Assembly (NCBI RefSeq): GCF_001679645.1
Contig: NZ_LRUN01000043.1
Span: forward strand, 1-64,000
DNA from: Pseudomonas bananamidigenes
GTDB lineage: Bacteria; Pseudomonadota; Gammaproteobacteria; Pseudomonadales; Pseudomonadaceae
Direction of reading: 5' to 3'
Length of the DNA stretch: 64,000 bases
Position 1 is the first letter of the stretch, and every line of letters starts with the position of its first letter. Of the stretch, positions 52,351-62,935 are shown piece by piece. Made by a program: the position numbers and the translations under genes. The notes beneath the pieces were generated by a model. That model was not told the origin of the DNA. It worked only from the letters and a program-made list of their open reading frames with translations, and searched no databases.

Positions 52351-52809
52351 GTGTCGAGCAAGCTAGAAGAGTTGCAGGCCTTGTTGGCCCCGGTGGTCGT
52401 GGCCCTGGGCTATGAATGCTGGGGTATTGAGTTCTCGGCTCAAGGTCGTCACTCAATGTTGCGCGTTTATATCGATAAGGAAGGCGGCGTGCTGGTGGAC
52501 GATTGTGCCATTGTCAGCCGTCAGATCAGCGGTGTGCTGGATGTTGAAGATCCGATCTCCGTTGAATACACCCTTGAAGTTTCCTCGCCTGGCATGGAAC
52601 GCCCACTGTTCACTCTTGAGCAGTTTGCCAAATTTGCCGGTGAACAAGTAAAGATCAGGCTGCGCTCGCCTTTTGAAGGACGACGCAACTTTCAGGGCCT
52701 TCTGCGCGGTGTAGAAGAACAGGATGTCGTGGTGCAGGTAGATGACCATGAGTTCCTGTTGCCGATCGATATGATCGACAAGGCCAACATTATTCCCAGT
52801 TTTGACTGA
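52351..52809 (+). CDS. rimP: Ribosome maturation factor RimP
   Basis: This 152-residue protein has the RimP layout: an N-terminal KH-like domain ([40 protein letters not shown]) and an SH3-like C-terminal domain ([36 protein letters not shown]). It assists 30S subunit assembly. The GTG at 52351 gives the usual N-terminus (SSKLEEL) and has GAGGGGG upstream. The ATG at 52333 would put that site inside the gene. Confidence 0.94.
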   Translation: MSSKLEELQALLAPVVVALGYECWGIEFSAQGRHSMLRVYIDKEGGVLVDDCAIVSRQISGVLDVEDPISVEYTLEVSSPGMERPLFTLEQFAKFAGEQVKIRLRSPFEGRRNFQGLLRGVEEQDVVVQVDDHEFLLPIDMIDKANIIPSFD

Positions 52810-52856
52810 GACGCGGATCCCGCGGATCCAATGGCTTGCGAAAGGCGAGGCGTACG

Positions 52857-54338
52857 ATGAGCAAAGAAGTACTGCTGGTTGTTGAGTCGGTATCCAATGA
52901 AAAGGGCGTACCGGCAAGCGTAATTTTTGAAGCGCTGGAGCTGGCTCTGGCCACCGCTACCAAAAAGCGTTTTGAAGACGAAGTTGATCTGCGTGTGGAA
53001 ATCAATCGCCACACCGGTTCTTACGAAACTTTCCGTCGCTGGACGGTCGTCGAAGAGAATGACCTCGATGATCCGGCCATCGAAACCTGGCCAAGCAAGG
53101 TTGCCGAAACGCACCCTGGCGCCAAGGTCGGTGACGTTGTCGAAGAAAAGATCGAATCCATCGAGTTCGGCCGCATCGCTGCGCAGACCGCCAAGCAGGT
53201 CATCGTGCAGAAAGTGCGCGAAGCCGAGCGCGCTCAAGTGGTAGACGCCTATCGCGAGCGCCTGGGTGAAATCATCTCCGGCACCGTGAAAAAAGTGACC
53301 CGCGATAACGTGATCGTCGATCTGGGCAATAACGCTGAAGCGTTGCTCGCCCGCGAAGACATCATTTCCCGCGAAACCTTCCGTGTCGGCGTGCGTCTGC
53401 GTGCGCTGCTCAAGGAAATCCGCACCGAGAATCGTGGCCCGCAGTTGATCCTGTCGCGCACCGCGCCGGAAATGCTGATCGAGCTGTTCCGTATCGAAGT
53501 GCCGGAAATTGCTGAAGGTCTCATCGAAGTCATGGCCGCTTCCCGTGATCCGGGATCGCGCGCCAAGATTGCCGTCCGCTCCAAGGACAAGCGCATCGAC
53601 CCGCAGGGTGCCTGCATCGGCATGCGCGGTTCGCGTGTGCAGGCCGTGTCGGGTGAGTTGGGTGGCGAGCGTGTCGATATCGTCCTTTGGGACGACAACC
53701 CGGCGCAGTTCGTGATCAATGCCATGTCGCCGGCGGAAGTGGCGGCCATCATCGTTGACGAAGATGCCCACGCGATGGATATCGCCGTCGGCGCAGACAA
53801 CCTGGCTCAGGCCATCGGTCGTGGTGGTCAGAACGTGCGTCTGGCCAGCCAGCTGACAGGCTGGACCCTGAACGTGATGACCGAGTCGGACATCCAGGCC
53901 AAGCAACAAGCGGAAACCGGCGACATCCTGCGCAACTTCATCGAAGAGCTGGAAGTCGACGAGGAGCTGGCTCAGGTGCTGGTCGACGAAGGCTTTACCA
54001 GCCTGGAAGAGATTGCCTACGTACCGTTGGAAGAAATGCTCAACATCGACGGCTTTGACGAAGACATCGTCAACGAGCTTCGCGCTCGTGCCAAGGATCG
54101 CCTGTTGACCAAAGCCATCGCTACTGAGGAAAAACTGGCAGACGCCCATCCGGCCGAAGACCTGCTCTCGCTTGAGGGTATGGACAAGGATCTGGCGGCG
54201 GAACTGGCGGTGCGCGGCGTAGTTAACCGCGAAGACCTGGCCGAGCAGTCGATTGACGACCTGCTCGACATCGACGGTATCGACGAAGAGCGTGCCGGCA
54301 AGTTGATCATGGCCGCCCGAGCCCATTGGTTCGAGTAA
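52857..54338 (+). CDS. nusA: Transcription termination/antitermination factor NusA
   Basis: This 493-residue factor has the N-terminal RNA-polymerase domain (1-125), S1 domain (135-200: [20 protein letters not shown]), two KH domains ([39 protein letters not shown]) and two C-terminal acidic repeats ([40 protein letters not shown]). It controls pausing, termination and antitermination. GAGG lies six bases before the ATG. Confidence 0.98.
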   Translation: MSKEVLLVVESVSNEKGVPASVIFEALELALATATKKRFEDEVDLRVEINRHTGSYETFRRWTVVEENDLDDPAIETWPSKVAETHPGAKVGDVVEEKIESIEFGRIAAQTAKQVIVQKVREAERAQVVDAYRERLGEIISGTVKKVTRDNVIVDLGNNAEALLAREDIISRETFRVGVRLRALLKEIRTENRGPQLILSRTAPEMLIELFRIEVPEIAEGLIEVMAASRDPGSRAKIAVRSKDKRIDPQGACIGMRGSRVQAVSGELGGERVDIVLWDDNPAQFVINAMSPAEVAAIIVDEDAHAMDIAVGADNLAQAIGRGGQNVRLASQLTGWTLNVMTESDIQAKQQAETGDILRNFIEELEVDEELAQVLVDEGFTSLEEIAYVPLEEMLNIDGFDEDIVNELRARAKDRLLTKAIATEEKLADAHPAEDLLSLEGMDKDLAAELAVRGVVNREDLAEQSIDDLLDIDGIDEERAGKLIMAARAHWFE

Positions 54339-54365
54339 TTAGGCGCGGCCTGAGGAGAGAAGTGC

Positions 54366-56879
54366 ATGACGCAAGTCACGGTGAAACAACTGGCCGATGA
54401 GGTCAAAACACCGGTAGAGCGCCTGTTGCAGCAGATGCGTGAGGCAGGTCTGCCGCACACCGCCGCCGAAGAACATGTGACTGACAGTGAGAAGCAGTCC
54501 CTGCTGACTCATTTGAAGAGCAGCCACAAGGCGAAAGTGGAAGAACCACGCAAGATCACGCTGCAGCGTAAAACCACCAGCACCCTGCGTGTGGCTGGCA
54601 GCAAAAGCATCAGCGTTGAAGTTCGCAAGAAGAAAGTTTTCGTACAGCGTAGCCCGGAAGAAATCGAAGCCGAGCGCAAGCGTGAACTGGATGAGCGTCG
54701 TGCAGTAGAAAATGCTGCTCGTCAAAAGGCTGAAGAAGAAGCCCGTGCTCGCGCCGAAGAAGAAGCGCGTCGCCAGCCTGCTCCGGTCGTTGCTCCTGAA
54801 CCTGTTGCAGAGCCTGCTCCTGTGGTCGAGCCAGTGCGTGAAGCCGCTCCGGTAGCGCCTGCTGCGCCGGTTGCCGACACTCGCAAGCGTGACGAACAGC
54901 GCCGTCCGGACAAGTCTCGTGCCGACGACAACAACCGTCGTGGCGGTGGTGATGGCGAGCGCAAGAACGCTCCGCACCGCGCTTCGGTCAAGGAAAAGGC
55001 TCCGGCTCCACGTGTGGCGCCGCGCACTACCGACGAAGAAAGCGATGGCTTCCGTCGCGGCGGCCGCGGCAAGGCCAAGCTGAAGAAACGCAACGCTCAC
55101 GGTTTCCAGAGCCCGACCGGGCCTGTGGTGCGCGATGTGCGAATCGGCGAAACCATTACTGTGGGCGATCTCGCCCAGCAGATGTCGGTAAAAGCTGCTG
55201 AAATCATCAAGTTCATGTTCAAGCTGGGTACGCCGGCGACCATCAACCAGGTACTGGATCAGGAAACTGCCCAGCTGGTTGCTGAAGAACTGGGCCATAA
55301 AGTGACTCTGATCAGCGACACTGCCCTGGAAGACTCCCTGGCCGAGTCCCTGAAGTTCGAAGGTGAAGAGGTTCCTCGTGCGCCGGTCGTGACCGTAATG
55401 GGTCACGTTGACCACGGTAAGACTTCCCTGCTCGACTACATCCGTCGTGCCAAGGTCGCTGCTGGCGAAGCCGGCGGTATCACCCAGCACATCGGTGCGT
55501 ACCACGTTGAAACCGAGCGCGGCATGGTCACCTTCCTCGACACCCCGGGTCACGCCGCGTTTACCGCCATGCGTGCCCGTGGTGCCAAGGCGACCGACAT
55601 CGTGATCCTTGTCGTTGCGGCGGACGACGGCGTGATGCCGCAAACCATCGAAGCCGTTCAGCATGCTCAGGCGGCTGGCGTTCCTCTGGTGGTCGCGGTG
55701 AACAAGATCGACAAGCCGGGCGCTGATCTCGATCGCATCCGCAGCGAGCTGTCGACTCATGGCGTGACCTCCGAAGATTGGGGTGGTGACACGCCATTCG
55801 TTCCGGTCTCCGCGAAGATGGGTACCGGTGTCGACGAGCTGCTTGAGGCTGTACTGCTGCAGGCTGAAATACTTGAACTGAAGGCCACCCCATCGGCTCC
55901 TGGCCGTGGTGTCGTGGTTGAGTCGCGTCTGGACAAGGGCCGTGGCCCGGTGGCCACCGTTCTGGTTCAGGACGGAACGCTGCGTCAAGGTGACATGGTG
56001 CTGGTCGGCTCGAATTATGGCCGCGTGCGAGCCATGCTCGACGAGAACGGCAAGCCGATCAAGGAAGCGGGCCCGGCCATTCCGGTCGAGATCCTCGGCC
56101 TGGACGGTACGCCTGACGCTGGTGACGAGATGAGCGTGGTTGCCGACGAGAAGAAAGCCCGTGAAGTGGCTCTGTTCCGTCAAGGCAAGTTCCGCGAAGT
56201 CAAACTGGCTCGTGCTCACGCCGGCAAGCTGGAAAACATCTTCGAAAGCATGGGTCAGGAAGAGAAGAAGACGCTCAACATCGTCCTCAAATCCGACGTC
56301 CGTGGTTCGCTGGAGGCACTGCAGGGCGCTCTGAACGGCCTGGGCAACGACGAAGTGCAAGTGCGTGTGGTCGGCGGCGGTGTCGGTGGTATCACCGAGT
56401 CCGATGCCAACCTGGCACTGGCTTCCAACGCTGTACTGTTCGGCTTCAACGTGCGTGCCGATGCAGGCGCACGGAAGATTGTCGAGCAGGAAGGTCTGGA
56501 CATGCGTTACTACAACGTGATCTACGACATCATCGAAGACGTCAAGAAAGCCCTGACCGGTATGCTTGGCAGCGATGTTCGCGAGAACATCCTCGGTGTG
56601 GCAGAAGTCCGTGACGTGTTCCGTTCGCCTAAGTTCGGCGCCATCGCCGGCTGCATGGTGATCGAGGGTACCGTTCACCGTAACCGTCCGATCCGCGTAC
56701 TGCGTGAAGACATCGTGATCTTCGAAGGCGAGCTGGAATCCCTGCGTCGCTTCAAGGATGACGCTTCCGAAGTGCGTGCCGGCATGGAGTGCGGTATCGG
56801 CGTGAAGAGCTACAACGACGTCAAGGTCGGTGACAAGATCGAAGTCTTCGAGAAGGTTCAGGTTGCTCGCAGCCTCTGA
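54366..56879 (+). CDS. infB: Translation initiation factor IF-2
   Basis: This 837-residue GTPase has an N-terminal IF2 assembly domain (1-55), a charged Ala/Glu/Arg/Pro-rich linker (90-230), a second IF2_N domain (about 260-310) and the G domain (G1 [12 protein letters not shown] near 349, G3 DTPGHAAF, G4 [10 protein letters not shown]). Domains II-IV with the fMet-tRNA-binding C-terminus follow. It brings initiator tRNA to the 30S subunit; the tRNA gene stands at the head of this gene group. Confidence 0.98.
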   Translation: MTQVTVKQLADEVKTPVERLLQQMREAGLPHTAAEEHVTDSEKQSLLTHLKSSHKAKVEEPRKITLQRKTTSTLRVAGSKSISVEVRKKKVFVQRSPEEIEAERKRELDERRAVENAARQKAEEEARARAEEEARRQPAPVVAPEPVAEPAPVVEPVREAAPVAPAAPVADTRKRDEQRRPDKSRADDNNRRGGGDGERKNAPHRASVKEKAPAPRVAPRTTDEESDGFRRGGRGKAKLKKRNAHGFQSPTGPVVRDVRIGETITVGDLAQQMSVKAAEIIKFMFKLGTPATINQVLDQETAQLVAEELGHKVTLISDTALEDSLAESLKFEGEEVPRAPVVTVMGHVDHGKTSLLDYIRRAKVAAGEAGGITQHIGAYHVETERGMVTFLDTPGHAAFTAMRARGAKATDIVILVVAADDGVMPQTIEAVQHAQAAGVPLVVAVNKIDKPGADLDRIRSELSTHGVTSEDWGGDTPFVPVSAKMGTGVDELLEAVLLQAEILELKATPSAPGRGVVVESRLDKGRGPVATVLVQDGTLRQGDMVLVGSNYGRVRAMLDENGKPIKEAGPAIPVEILGLDGTPDAGDEMSVVADEKKAREVALFRQGKFREVKLARAHAGKLENIFESMGQEEKKTLNIVLKSDVRGSLEALQGALNGLGNDEVQVRVVGGGVGGITESDANLALASNAVLFGFNVRADAGARKIVEQEGLDMRYYNVIYDIIEDVKKALTGMLGSDVRENILGVAEVRDVFRSPKFGAIAGCMVIEGTVHRNRPIRVLREDIVIFEGELESLRRFKDDASEVRAGMECGIGVKSYNDVKVGDKIEVFEKVQVARSL

Positions 56880-56950
56880 CTCGCGCACTTCAAGGGCCGC
56901 GTCGGGCCGTCGCATGAACATGCGCGGCACGGCGTCAGGACTCTAAACGC

Positions 56951-56985
56951 AACGCCCGGTCTGGCTTTTTGTCAGGCCGGGCGTT
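56951..56985 (+). terminator. Hairpin between infB and rbfA
   Basis: AACGCCCGG pairs with CCGGGCGTT, with further pairing inside (CTGG/CCAG-like) and a T-rich loop. It stands 71 bases after infB. There is no strong 3' T run, so it may be a processing or partial termination site. Confidence 0.55.
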
Positions 56986-57039
56986 TGCCGCTTTCAGACC
57001 TCGCGGGTTTCACCGCAGGGCAGTAACAGGTAACAAATC

Positions 57040-57438
57040 ATGGCAAAAGAATACAGCCGTACCCAACGTATAGGCGATCAGATGCAGCGCGAGCTGGCTC
57101 AACTGATCCGTCGCGAAGTCAAGGATCCGCGTGTCGGTCTGGTCACCATTACCGCTGTCGATGTCAGTCGTGATGTCGGTCACGCGAAGATCTTCATCAC
57201 CGTGATGGGGCAGGAAGGCGCTGCCGATATCGCACAGACCATCAAGGTGCTCAACGCTGCCGCCGGTTTCCTGCGCATGCAGCTGGGACGCGAAATGAAG
57301 TTGCGCAGCGTGCCGCAATTGCATTTCCACTACGACGAAAGCGTCGCCCGTGGTGCACACCTGTCCGCCCTGATCGAGCGCGCGGTAGCCGAAGACAGTC
57401 AGCACGAAGTGGCTGCACCTGAAGACACCAAGGAGTAA
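57040..57438 (+). CDS. rbfA: 30S ribosome-binding factor RbfA
   Basis: This 132-residue KH-like protein ([60 protein letters not shown]) helps mature the 16S rRNA 5' end and is needed for growth in the cold. AACAGG precedes the ATG. It is five bases upstream of truB. Confidence 0.97.
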   Translation: MAKEYSRTQRIGDQMQRELAQLIRREVKDPRVGLVTITAVDVSRDVGHAKIFITVMGQEGAADIAQTIKVLNAAAGFLRMQLGREMKLRSVPQLHFHYDESVARGAHLSALIERAVAEDSQHEVAAPEDTKE

Positions 57439-57442
57439 TTCG

Positions 57443-58360
57443 GTGGCTCAGGTCAAACGTATCCGTCGTAACGTCAGCGGCATCATCCTGCTCGACAAGC
57501 CGCTGGGGTTTACCTCCAACGCAGCGCTGCAGAAGGTTCGCTGGTTGCTCAACGCCGAGAAGGCCGGCCACACGGGCAGTCTCGACCCGCTGGCCACCGG
57601 CGTGCTGCCGCTGTGCTTTGGCGAGGCGACCAAGTTCTCGCAATACCTGCTCGATTCCGACAAGGGTTACGAAACCCTGGCGCAGCTGGGCAAGACCACC
57701 ACCACGGCAGATGCCGAAGGCGAAGTTCTGCGGGAGCGTCCGGTGACCGTTGGTCAGGCCGACATTGAAGCGGTCTTGCCGAAATTTCGCGGGCAAATCA
57801 ATCAGATACCGCCGATGTACTCGGCTCTCAAGCGCGATGGGCAGCCGCTGTACAAGCTGGCCCGTGCAGGTGAAGTAGTGGAGCGTGAACCGCGTTCTGT
57901 TACTATTGCGCGCTTGGAATTGCTGGCCTTCGAAGGCGATACTGCGCGTCTTGCGGTGGATTGCAGCAAGGGCACCTATATTCGTACCCTGGTGGAGGAT
58001 ATCGGTGAGCAGCTCGGTTGTGGTGCGTACGTCGCTGAATTGCGCCGTACCCAGGCCGGGCCTTTTACCCTGGCGCAGACCGTGACCCTCGAAGAGCTCG
58101 AAGCGGTACATGCCGAAGGCGGCAACGAAGCGGTCGACCGCTTTCTGATGCCATCGGACAGCGGCCTGCAGGATTGGCCACTGCTGCAGTTTTCGGAACA
58201 CAGCGCGTTCTACTGGCTCAATGGCCAGCCGGTACGCGCTCCGGATGCTCCGAAGTTCGGCATGGTGCGGGTACAGGATCATACCGGTCGCTTCATCGGC
58301 ATCGGTGAAGTGAGCGAAGACGGGCGCATCGCGCCGCGTCGACTGATTCGGTCAGAATGA
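57443..58360 (+). CDS. truB: tRNA pseudouridine-55 synthase TruB
   Basis: This 305-residue enzyme makes pseudouridine 55 in the T arm of tRNAs. The catalytic aspartate is in [20 protein letters not shown] near 45, with family segments [38 protein letters not shown] and [22 protein letters not shown] at 57443 with AAGGAG upstream is the start. The C-terminal PUA-like part (about 245-300) is present. Confidence 0.97.
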   Translation: MAQVKRIRRNVSGIILLDKPLGFTSNAALQKVRWLLNAEKAGHTGSLDPLATGVLPLCFGEATKFSQYLLDSDKGYETLAQLGKTTTTADAEGEVLRERPVTVGQADIEAVLPKFRGQINQIPPMYSALKRDGQPLYKLARAGEVVEREPRSVTIARLELLAFEGDTARLAVDCSKGTYIRTLVEDIGEQLGCGAYVAELRRTQAGPFTLAQTVTLEELEAVHAEGGNEAVDRFLMPSDSGLQDWPLLQFSEHSAFYWLNGQPVRAPDAPKFGMVRVQDHTGRFIGIGEVSEDGRIAPRRLIRSE

Positions 58361-58476
58361 CCGAACGAGTGTGGCTGTTAACAGGCACGGTCACTACTCA
58401 TTTATAGATACAGGGATTTGTCCCTGGCCTGTTGAAACCGTTTTTGTAACGGTTTCCTGATAAAAAGGATTGCCTC

Positions 58477-58746
58477 ATGGCTCTCGACGTTCAAGAAAAA
58501 GCTCAAATCGTAGCTGACTTCCAGCAAGCTGTTGGTGACACTGGTTCGCCAGAAGTGCAAGTTGCACTGCTGACCGCCAACATCAACAAATTGCAAGGTC
58601 ACTTCAAGGCCAACGGCAAAGACCACCACTCCCGTCGTGGTCTGATCCGCATGGTTAACCAGCGTCGCAAGCTGCTGGACTACCTGAAAGGCAAGGACCT
58701 GAGCCGTTACAGCGCTCTGATCGCTCGCCTGGGTCTGCGTCGCTAA
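58477..58746 (+). CDS. rpsO: Ribosomal protein uS15 (S15)
   Basis: This 89-residue protein has the S15 pattern [40 protein letters not shown] and [20 protein letters not shown]. It binds the central domain of 16S rRNA early in assembly. The leader (58361-58476) holds a GAAACCG/CGGTTTC hairpin that may be an autogenous control or termination site. The 193 bases to pnp contain inverted repeats and probably the RNase III-sensitive pnp leader, as in E. coli. Confidence 0.98.
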   Translation: MALDVQEKAQIVADFQQAVGDTGSPEVQVALLTANINKLQGHFKANGKDHHSRRGLIRMVNQRRKLLDYLKGKDLSRYSALIARLGLRR

Positions 58747-58939
58747 TCAGCGATTGCGCTAGAGGTTGGTTGTCTGTCGTGCGTCAACGGGGTTCCCGCT
58801 GGCGCATGGCAGGCTCCCAGCCTCAAGTTTTATCTGAACTACCGTTTTACCCGGACAATCAGCGGGCCGATTCCCGACGTTGCCCAAGAATTTCGCAAGA
58901 AACCAGTTCCCCCAAGAGCCACAAAGAAGGTAGGACACC

Positions 58940-61045
58940 GTGAACCCGGTAATCAAGAAATTCCAGTTCGGTCAGTCGACCGTTACCCTCGAGACTGGCC
59001 GTATCGCCCGTCAGGCCTCCGGCGCAGTATTGGTCACCGTTGACGACGACGTCAGCGTATTGGTGACCGTAGTCGGTGCCAAGCAAGCCGATCCGGGCAA
59101 GGGCTTCTTCCCTCTGTCCGTTCACTACCAGGAAAAGACTTACGCTGCCGGCAAGATCCCTGGCGGTTTCTTCAAGCGTGAAGGCCGTCCTTCCGAGAAG
59201 GAAACCCTGACTTCCCGACTGATCGACCGTCCGATCCGTCCGCTGTTCCCTGAAGGCTTCATGAACGAAGTGCAGGTCGTCTGCACCGTCGTTTCCACCA
59301 GCAAGAAGACCGATCCGGACATCGCTGCGATGATCGGTACCTCGGCTGCCCTGGCGATCTCCGGCATTCCATTCAATGGCCCGATCGGCGCCGCCCGCGT
59401 TGCTTTCCACGAAAGCACCGGCTACCTGCTGAACCCGACTTACGAGCAACTGGCTGCCTCGAGCCTGGACATGGTCGTTGCCGGTACCGAAGAAGCCGTT
59501 CTGATGGTTGAATCGGAAGCTCAGGAGCTGACCGAAGACCAGATGCTGGGCGCTGTACTGTTCGCCCACGACGAATTCCAGGCTGTCATCAAGGCGGTCA
59601 AGGAACTGGCTGCCGAAGCTGCCAAGCCGACCTGGGAATGGTCTGCCGCTCCGGAGGCCACCGAGCTGCTGGGCGCCATTCGTGCCGAATTCGGCGAAGA
59701 AATCTCCAAGGCTTACACCATCACCGTCAAGGCCGACCGCTATGCGCGTCTGGGCGAACTGCGTGACCAGGTGGTTGCCAAGCTGTCCGGCGAAGAAGGC
59801 CAGCCTTCGGCTGCCGACGTCAAAGCCGCTTTCGGCGAAATCGAATACCGCACCGTTCGCGAAAACATCGTTAACGGCAAGCCGCGTATCGACGGTCGCG
59901 ACACCCGCACCGTACGTCCGCTGAACATCGAAGTCGGCGTGCTGCCGAAGACTCACGGTTCGGCACTGTTCACCCGTGGCGAAACCCAGGCGCTGGTCGT
60001 TGCGACGCTGGGCACCGCCCGCGACGCGCAGCTGCTGGATACCCTGGAAGGCGAGAAAAAAGATCCGTTCATGCTGCACTACAACTTCCCTCCGTTCTCG
60101 GTGGGCGAGTGTGGTCGCATGGGTGGCGCCGGTCGTCGCGAAATCGGTCACGGCCGTCTGGCCCGTCGTTCGGTTCAGGCCATGCTGCCAGCCGCCGACG
60201 TGTTCCCGTACACCATCCGTGTCGTATCGGAAATCACCGAATCCAACGGTTCGAGCTCGATGGCTTCCGTGTGCGGTGCTTCCCTGGCACTGATGGACGC
60301 CGGTGTGCCGATGAAGGCACCGGTCGCCGGTATCGCCATGGGGCTGGTGAAAGAAGGTGAGAAGTTCGCCGTTCTGACCGACATCCTCGGTGACGAAGAC
60401 CACCTGGGCGACATGGACTTCAAAGTGGCCGGTACTGCCAAAGGCGTTACCGCACTGCAGATGGACATCAAGATCCAGGGCATCACCGAAGAAATCATGG
60501 AAATCGCTCTGGGCCAGGCCCTGGAAGCGCGCCTGAACATCCTCGGTCAGATGAACCAGATCATCGGTCAGTCCCGTACCGAACTGTCGGCCAACGCTCC
60601 GACCATGATCGCGATGAAGATCGATACCGACAAGATTCGTGATGTTATCGGTAAAGGTGGCGCGACCATCCGTGCGATCTGCGAAGAGACCAAGGCTTCG
60701 ATCGACATCGAAGACGACGGCTCGATCAAGATCTTCGGCGAAACCAAGGACGCCGCTGAAGCTGCACGTCAGCGTGTTCTGAGCATCACCGCAGAAGCCG
60801 AGATCGGCAAGATCTACGTTGGCAAGGTTGAGCGCATCGTCGACTTCGGTGCGTTCGTCAACATCCTGCCGGGCAAGGACGGTCTGGTTCACATCTCGAT
60901 GCTGAGCGACGCTCGTGTAGAGAAAGTGACCGACATCCTGAAAGAAGGCCAGGAAGTGGAAGTGCTGGTACTGGACGTGGACAACCGCGGCCGTATCAAG
61001 CTGTCCATCAAAGACGTGGCAGCGGCCAAGGCTTCGGGCGTTTAA
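58940..61045 (+). CDS. pnp: Polyribonucleotide nucleotidyltransferase (PNPase)
   Basis: This 701-residue phosphorolytic 3'-5' exoribonuclease has two RNase PH-like domains (about 1-225 and 310-545: [54 protein letters not shown]). A KH domain ([20 protein letters not shown] near 560) and an S1 domain ([20 protein letters not shown] near 622) follow. It degrades mRNA and forms part of the degradosome with RNase E. The ATG at 58940 has AGG upstream. Confidence 0.98.
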   Translation: MNPVIKKFQFGQSTVTLETGRIARQASGAVLVTVDDDVSVLVTVVGAKQADPGKGFFPLSVHYQEKTYAAGKIPGGFFKREGRPSEKETLTSRLIDRPIRPLFPEGFMNEVQVVCTVVSTSKKTDPDIAAMIGTSAALAISGIPFNGPIGAARVAFHESTGYLLNPTYEQLAASSLDMVVAGTEEAVLMVESEAQELTEDQMLGAVLFAHDEFQAVIKAVKELAAEAAKPTWEWSAAPEATELLGAIRAEFGEEISKAYTITVKADRYARLGELRDQVVAKLSGEEGQPSAADVKAAFGEIEYRTVRENIVNGKPRIDGRDTRTVRPLNIEVGVLPKTHGSALFTRGETQALVVATLGTARDAQLLDTLEGEKKDPFMLHYNFPPFSVGECGRMGGAGRREIGHGRLARRSVQAMLPAADVFPYTIRVVSEITESNGSSSMASVCGASLALMDAGVPMKAPVAGIAMGLVKEGEKFAVLTDILGDEDHLGDMDFKVAGTAKGVTALQMDIKIQGITEEIMEIALGQALEARLNILGQMNQIIGQSRTELSANAPTMIAMKIDTDKIRDVIGKGGATIRAICEETKASIDIEDDGSIKIFGETKDAAEAARQRVLSITAEAEIGKIYVGKVERIVDFGAFVNILPGKDGLVHISMLSDARVEKVTDILKEGQEVEVLVLDVDNRGRIKLSIKDVAAAKASGV

Positions 61046-61070
61046 TCACCCCGCCGCCGCAGCGCCATGA

Positions 61071-61107
61071 AAATGCCCCGCCGTGAAAACGGCGGGGCAT
61101 TTTTTTG
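61071..61107 (+). terminator. Terminator after pnp
   Basis: AATGCCCCGCCGT pairs with ACGGCGGGGCATT over GAAA, followed by seven T. This is a strong intrinsic terminator closing the large operon. Confidence 0.93.
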
Positions 61108-61174
61108 TCTGTGAAATATCAGGATGTTCTACAGAGTTGCCGACCTTAAAGACCGGTGCTAGGTTTAGCCCACC

Positions 61175-61250
61175 GCCCGTGTAGCTCAGCCGGTAGAGCA
61201 GCGCACTCGTAACGCGAAGGTCGCAGGTTCGATTCCTGTCTCGGGCACCA
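61175..61250 (+). tRNA. tRNA-Thr (CGT)
   Basis: This 76-base tRNA has acceptor GCCCGTG/TCGGGC-ACCA, D arm GCTCAGCCGGTAGAGC, anticodon loop CTCGTAA (anticodon CGT) and T arm GCAGGTTCGATTCCTGT. The anticodon stem has two non-Watson-Crick pairs (27-43 G-A and 31-39 A-C). Confidence 0.93.
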
Positions 61251-61482
61251 GTCCTCTCGCTTCATCTCTTGCCGTTCCATGATCCCCAGGTCAACTTTTT
61301 GTGGGAGAGATGTAAAGACTCGTGTAATTCGCTCTCCAAACGTCCTATATTCGCTGTCTGCATGAGCATCGCCCAGCAGTTTTCAGATGATCCCGAATGG
61401 TTCCGAAGGCCGGACAATCCGCGTCAGAGAGATCCTTGATGATCCAGCTCCATCCTCCATTCCCATGATCAGCGAGAACGCC

Positions 61483-61782
61483 ATGACTGAATTGACCCAG
61501 GAACAGCGCCACGAACAAGCGCTGGAGAAGTACAAACTCGATGCCCCCGAGCTGATGGACGAGATCAAGGATCTGCCTGCGGATGAGCAGAAGGATCAGA
61601 TCCAGTGGGCGTTCGAAGACGAAGCTGAAGCCCAGGGTTTGCAACCGTGGGAACTGACGCTCAAGTACACCAGCACCCCCGAGGAGTTCGAGGCCAAGCG
61701 TCTCGAGCTGCACAAGGAGGCCGCCGAGGTGCTGGGTGTCGATTGGGAAGAGTACTGCGAGATGAACAATCTTGTGGTCTGA
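61483..61782 (+). CDS. Small acidic protein of unknown function
   Basis: This 99-residue acidic protein (MTELTQEQRHEQALEKYKLD, then DLPADEQKDQIQWAFEDEAE, QPWELTLKYTSTPEEFEAKR, ending YCEMNNLVV) looks conserved in length and composition. I recall it from Pseudomonas genomes but know no function. The ATG at 61483 is chosen by the family-like N-terminus; ribosome signals are weak, and ATG at 61465 is possible. A bidirectional terminator follows. Confidence 0.75.
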   Translation: MTELTQEQRHEQALEKYKLDAPELMDEIKDLPADEQKDQIQWAFEDEAEAQGLQPWELTLKYTSTPEEFEAKRLELHKEAAEVLGVDWEEYCEMNNLVV

Positions 61783-61785
61783 AAC

Positions 61786-61818
61786 AAAAACGCCAGCCTC
61801 GAAAGGGCTGGCGTTTTT
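61786..61818. terminator. Bidirectional terminator before nadC
   Basis: CGCCAGCC pairs with GGCTGGCG over a 7-base loop, with an A run before and a T run after. It serves the gene at 61483 and the convergent nadC. Confidence 0.9.
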
Positions 61819-61833
61819 TATTGCGTGCTCGAT

Positions 61834-62682
61834 TCAGAGGCTCAGACGCATCGACAGGTCCACAGCTTTCACATCCTTGGTCATCGCGCCAATCGAGATG
61901 TAGTCCACCCCGGTCTGTGCGATCGGCAACAGCGTGCTTTCGTTGATGCCGCCGCTGGCCTCCAGTTTCGCCTTGCCGCCGTTCAGGCGTACGGCTTCGC
62001 GCATGTCATCCAGGCTCAGTTCGTCGAGCATGATGATGTCGGCGCCCGCCGCCAGTGCCTCTTTCAGTTCATCCAGGCTTTCCACTTCGATTTCCACCGG
62101 TTTGCCCGGCGCGATCTTGTGCGCGGCGGCAATGGCCTGGGGTATTCCGCCGCTGGCGGCAATGTGGTTTTCCTTGATCAGAAAAGCGTCGTACAGGCCG
62201 ATGCGATGGTTATGGCAGCCGCCGCAAGTCACCGCGTATTTCTGCGCCAGGCGCAGCCCAGGAAGGGTCTTGCGAGTATCCAGCAGCTTCACCCCGGTTT
62301 CGGCGACGAAGTCTGCGAGGTGTTGCGCGCGGGTGGCCACGCCGGACAGCAGTTGCAGAAAGTTCAGGGCACTGCGTTCACCGGTCAGCAGCGAACGGGC
62401 CGGGCCTTCCAGGTGAAACAACGGCTGGTTCGGTGATACCCGCTCGCCATCGCGCACCTGCCAGTGCACCGCCACCCGGGGATCGAGCTGACGAAACACC
62501 GTATCGACCCAGGCTGTACCGCAGATGACAGCAGCGTCGCGGGTGATGATGGTGGCTTTGGCCAGGCGTTCGGCCGGGATCAGTTGCGCGGTGATGTCGC
62601 CGCTGCCGATGTCTTCGAGCAACGCACGGCGCACGTTGGCTTCGATTTCGGCGGTCAAATCGGCGAGACGTAGATTCGGCAT
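61834..62682 (-). CDS. nadC: Nicotinate-nucleotide pyrophosphorylase (quinolinate PRTase)
   Basis: This 282-residue enzyme turns quinolinate and PRPP into nicotinate mononucleotide in NAD synthesis. Family motifs are [17 protein letters not shown] near 28, [20 protein letters not shown] near 105, [20 protein letters not shown] near 135, [18 protein letters not shown] and [12 protein letters not shown] near 250. ATG at 62682 has GGAG six bases upstream and gives the usual length; a GTG four codons earlier contains that ribosome site. Confidence 0.96.
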   Translation of the reverse strand: MPNLRLADLTAEIEANVRRALLEDIGSGDITAQLIPAERLAKATIITRDAAVICGTAWVDTVFRQLDPRVAVHWQVRDGERVSPNQPLFHLEGPARSLLTGERSALNFLQLLSGVATRAQHLADFVAETGVKLLDTRKTLPGLRLAQKYAVTCGGCHNHRIGLYDAFLIKENHIAASGGIPQAIAAAHKIAPGKPVEIEVESLDELKEALAAGADIIMLDELSLDDMREAVRLNGGKAKLEASGGINESTLLPIAQTGVDYISIGAMTKDVKAVDLSMRLSL

Positions 62683-62935
62683 AACGGGCTCCACAAACTA
62701 AGTGGCCCGATTATAGGGGCATGGCGCGGGCCAACCCAAGGCAAGAACCGCGTACCGATCTGCAGCTGGTCGATTCTTCCGAGCAAAAATCGTCGCGCTG
62801 TGGTCACTTGCAGGTGCGCTCGTGTAGGGGAAACCCTGAGGCCTATGGCGCATTGGACAACTTTTGCAAGATAATCCGCCTTGCATTTGACGCCATGTCT
62901 TTGACGTCGGCAAATCACCGTTTGAGGAGGCTTGG

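Noticed and set aside
61175-61250. tRNA-Thr as a damaged pseudogene because of two mismatches in the anticodon stem
   Set aside because: All other arms and CCA are intact and, as far as I recall, Pseudomonas tRNA-Thr(CGT) genes normally show at least the 27-43 mismatch.
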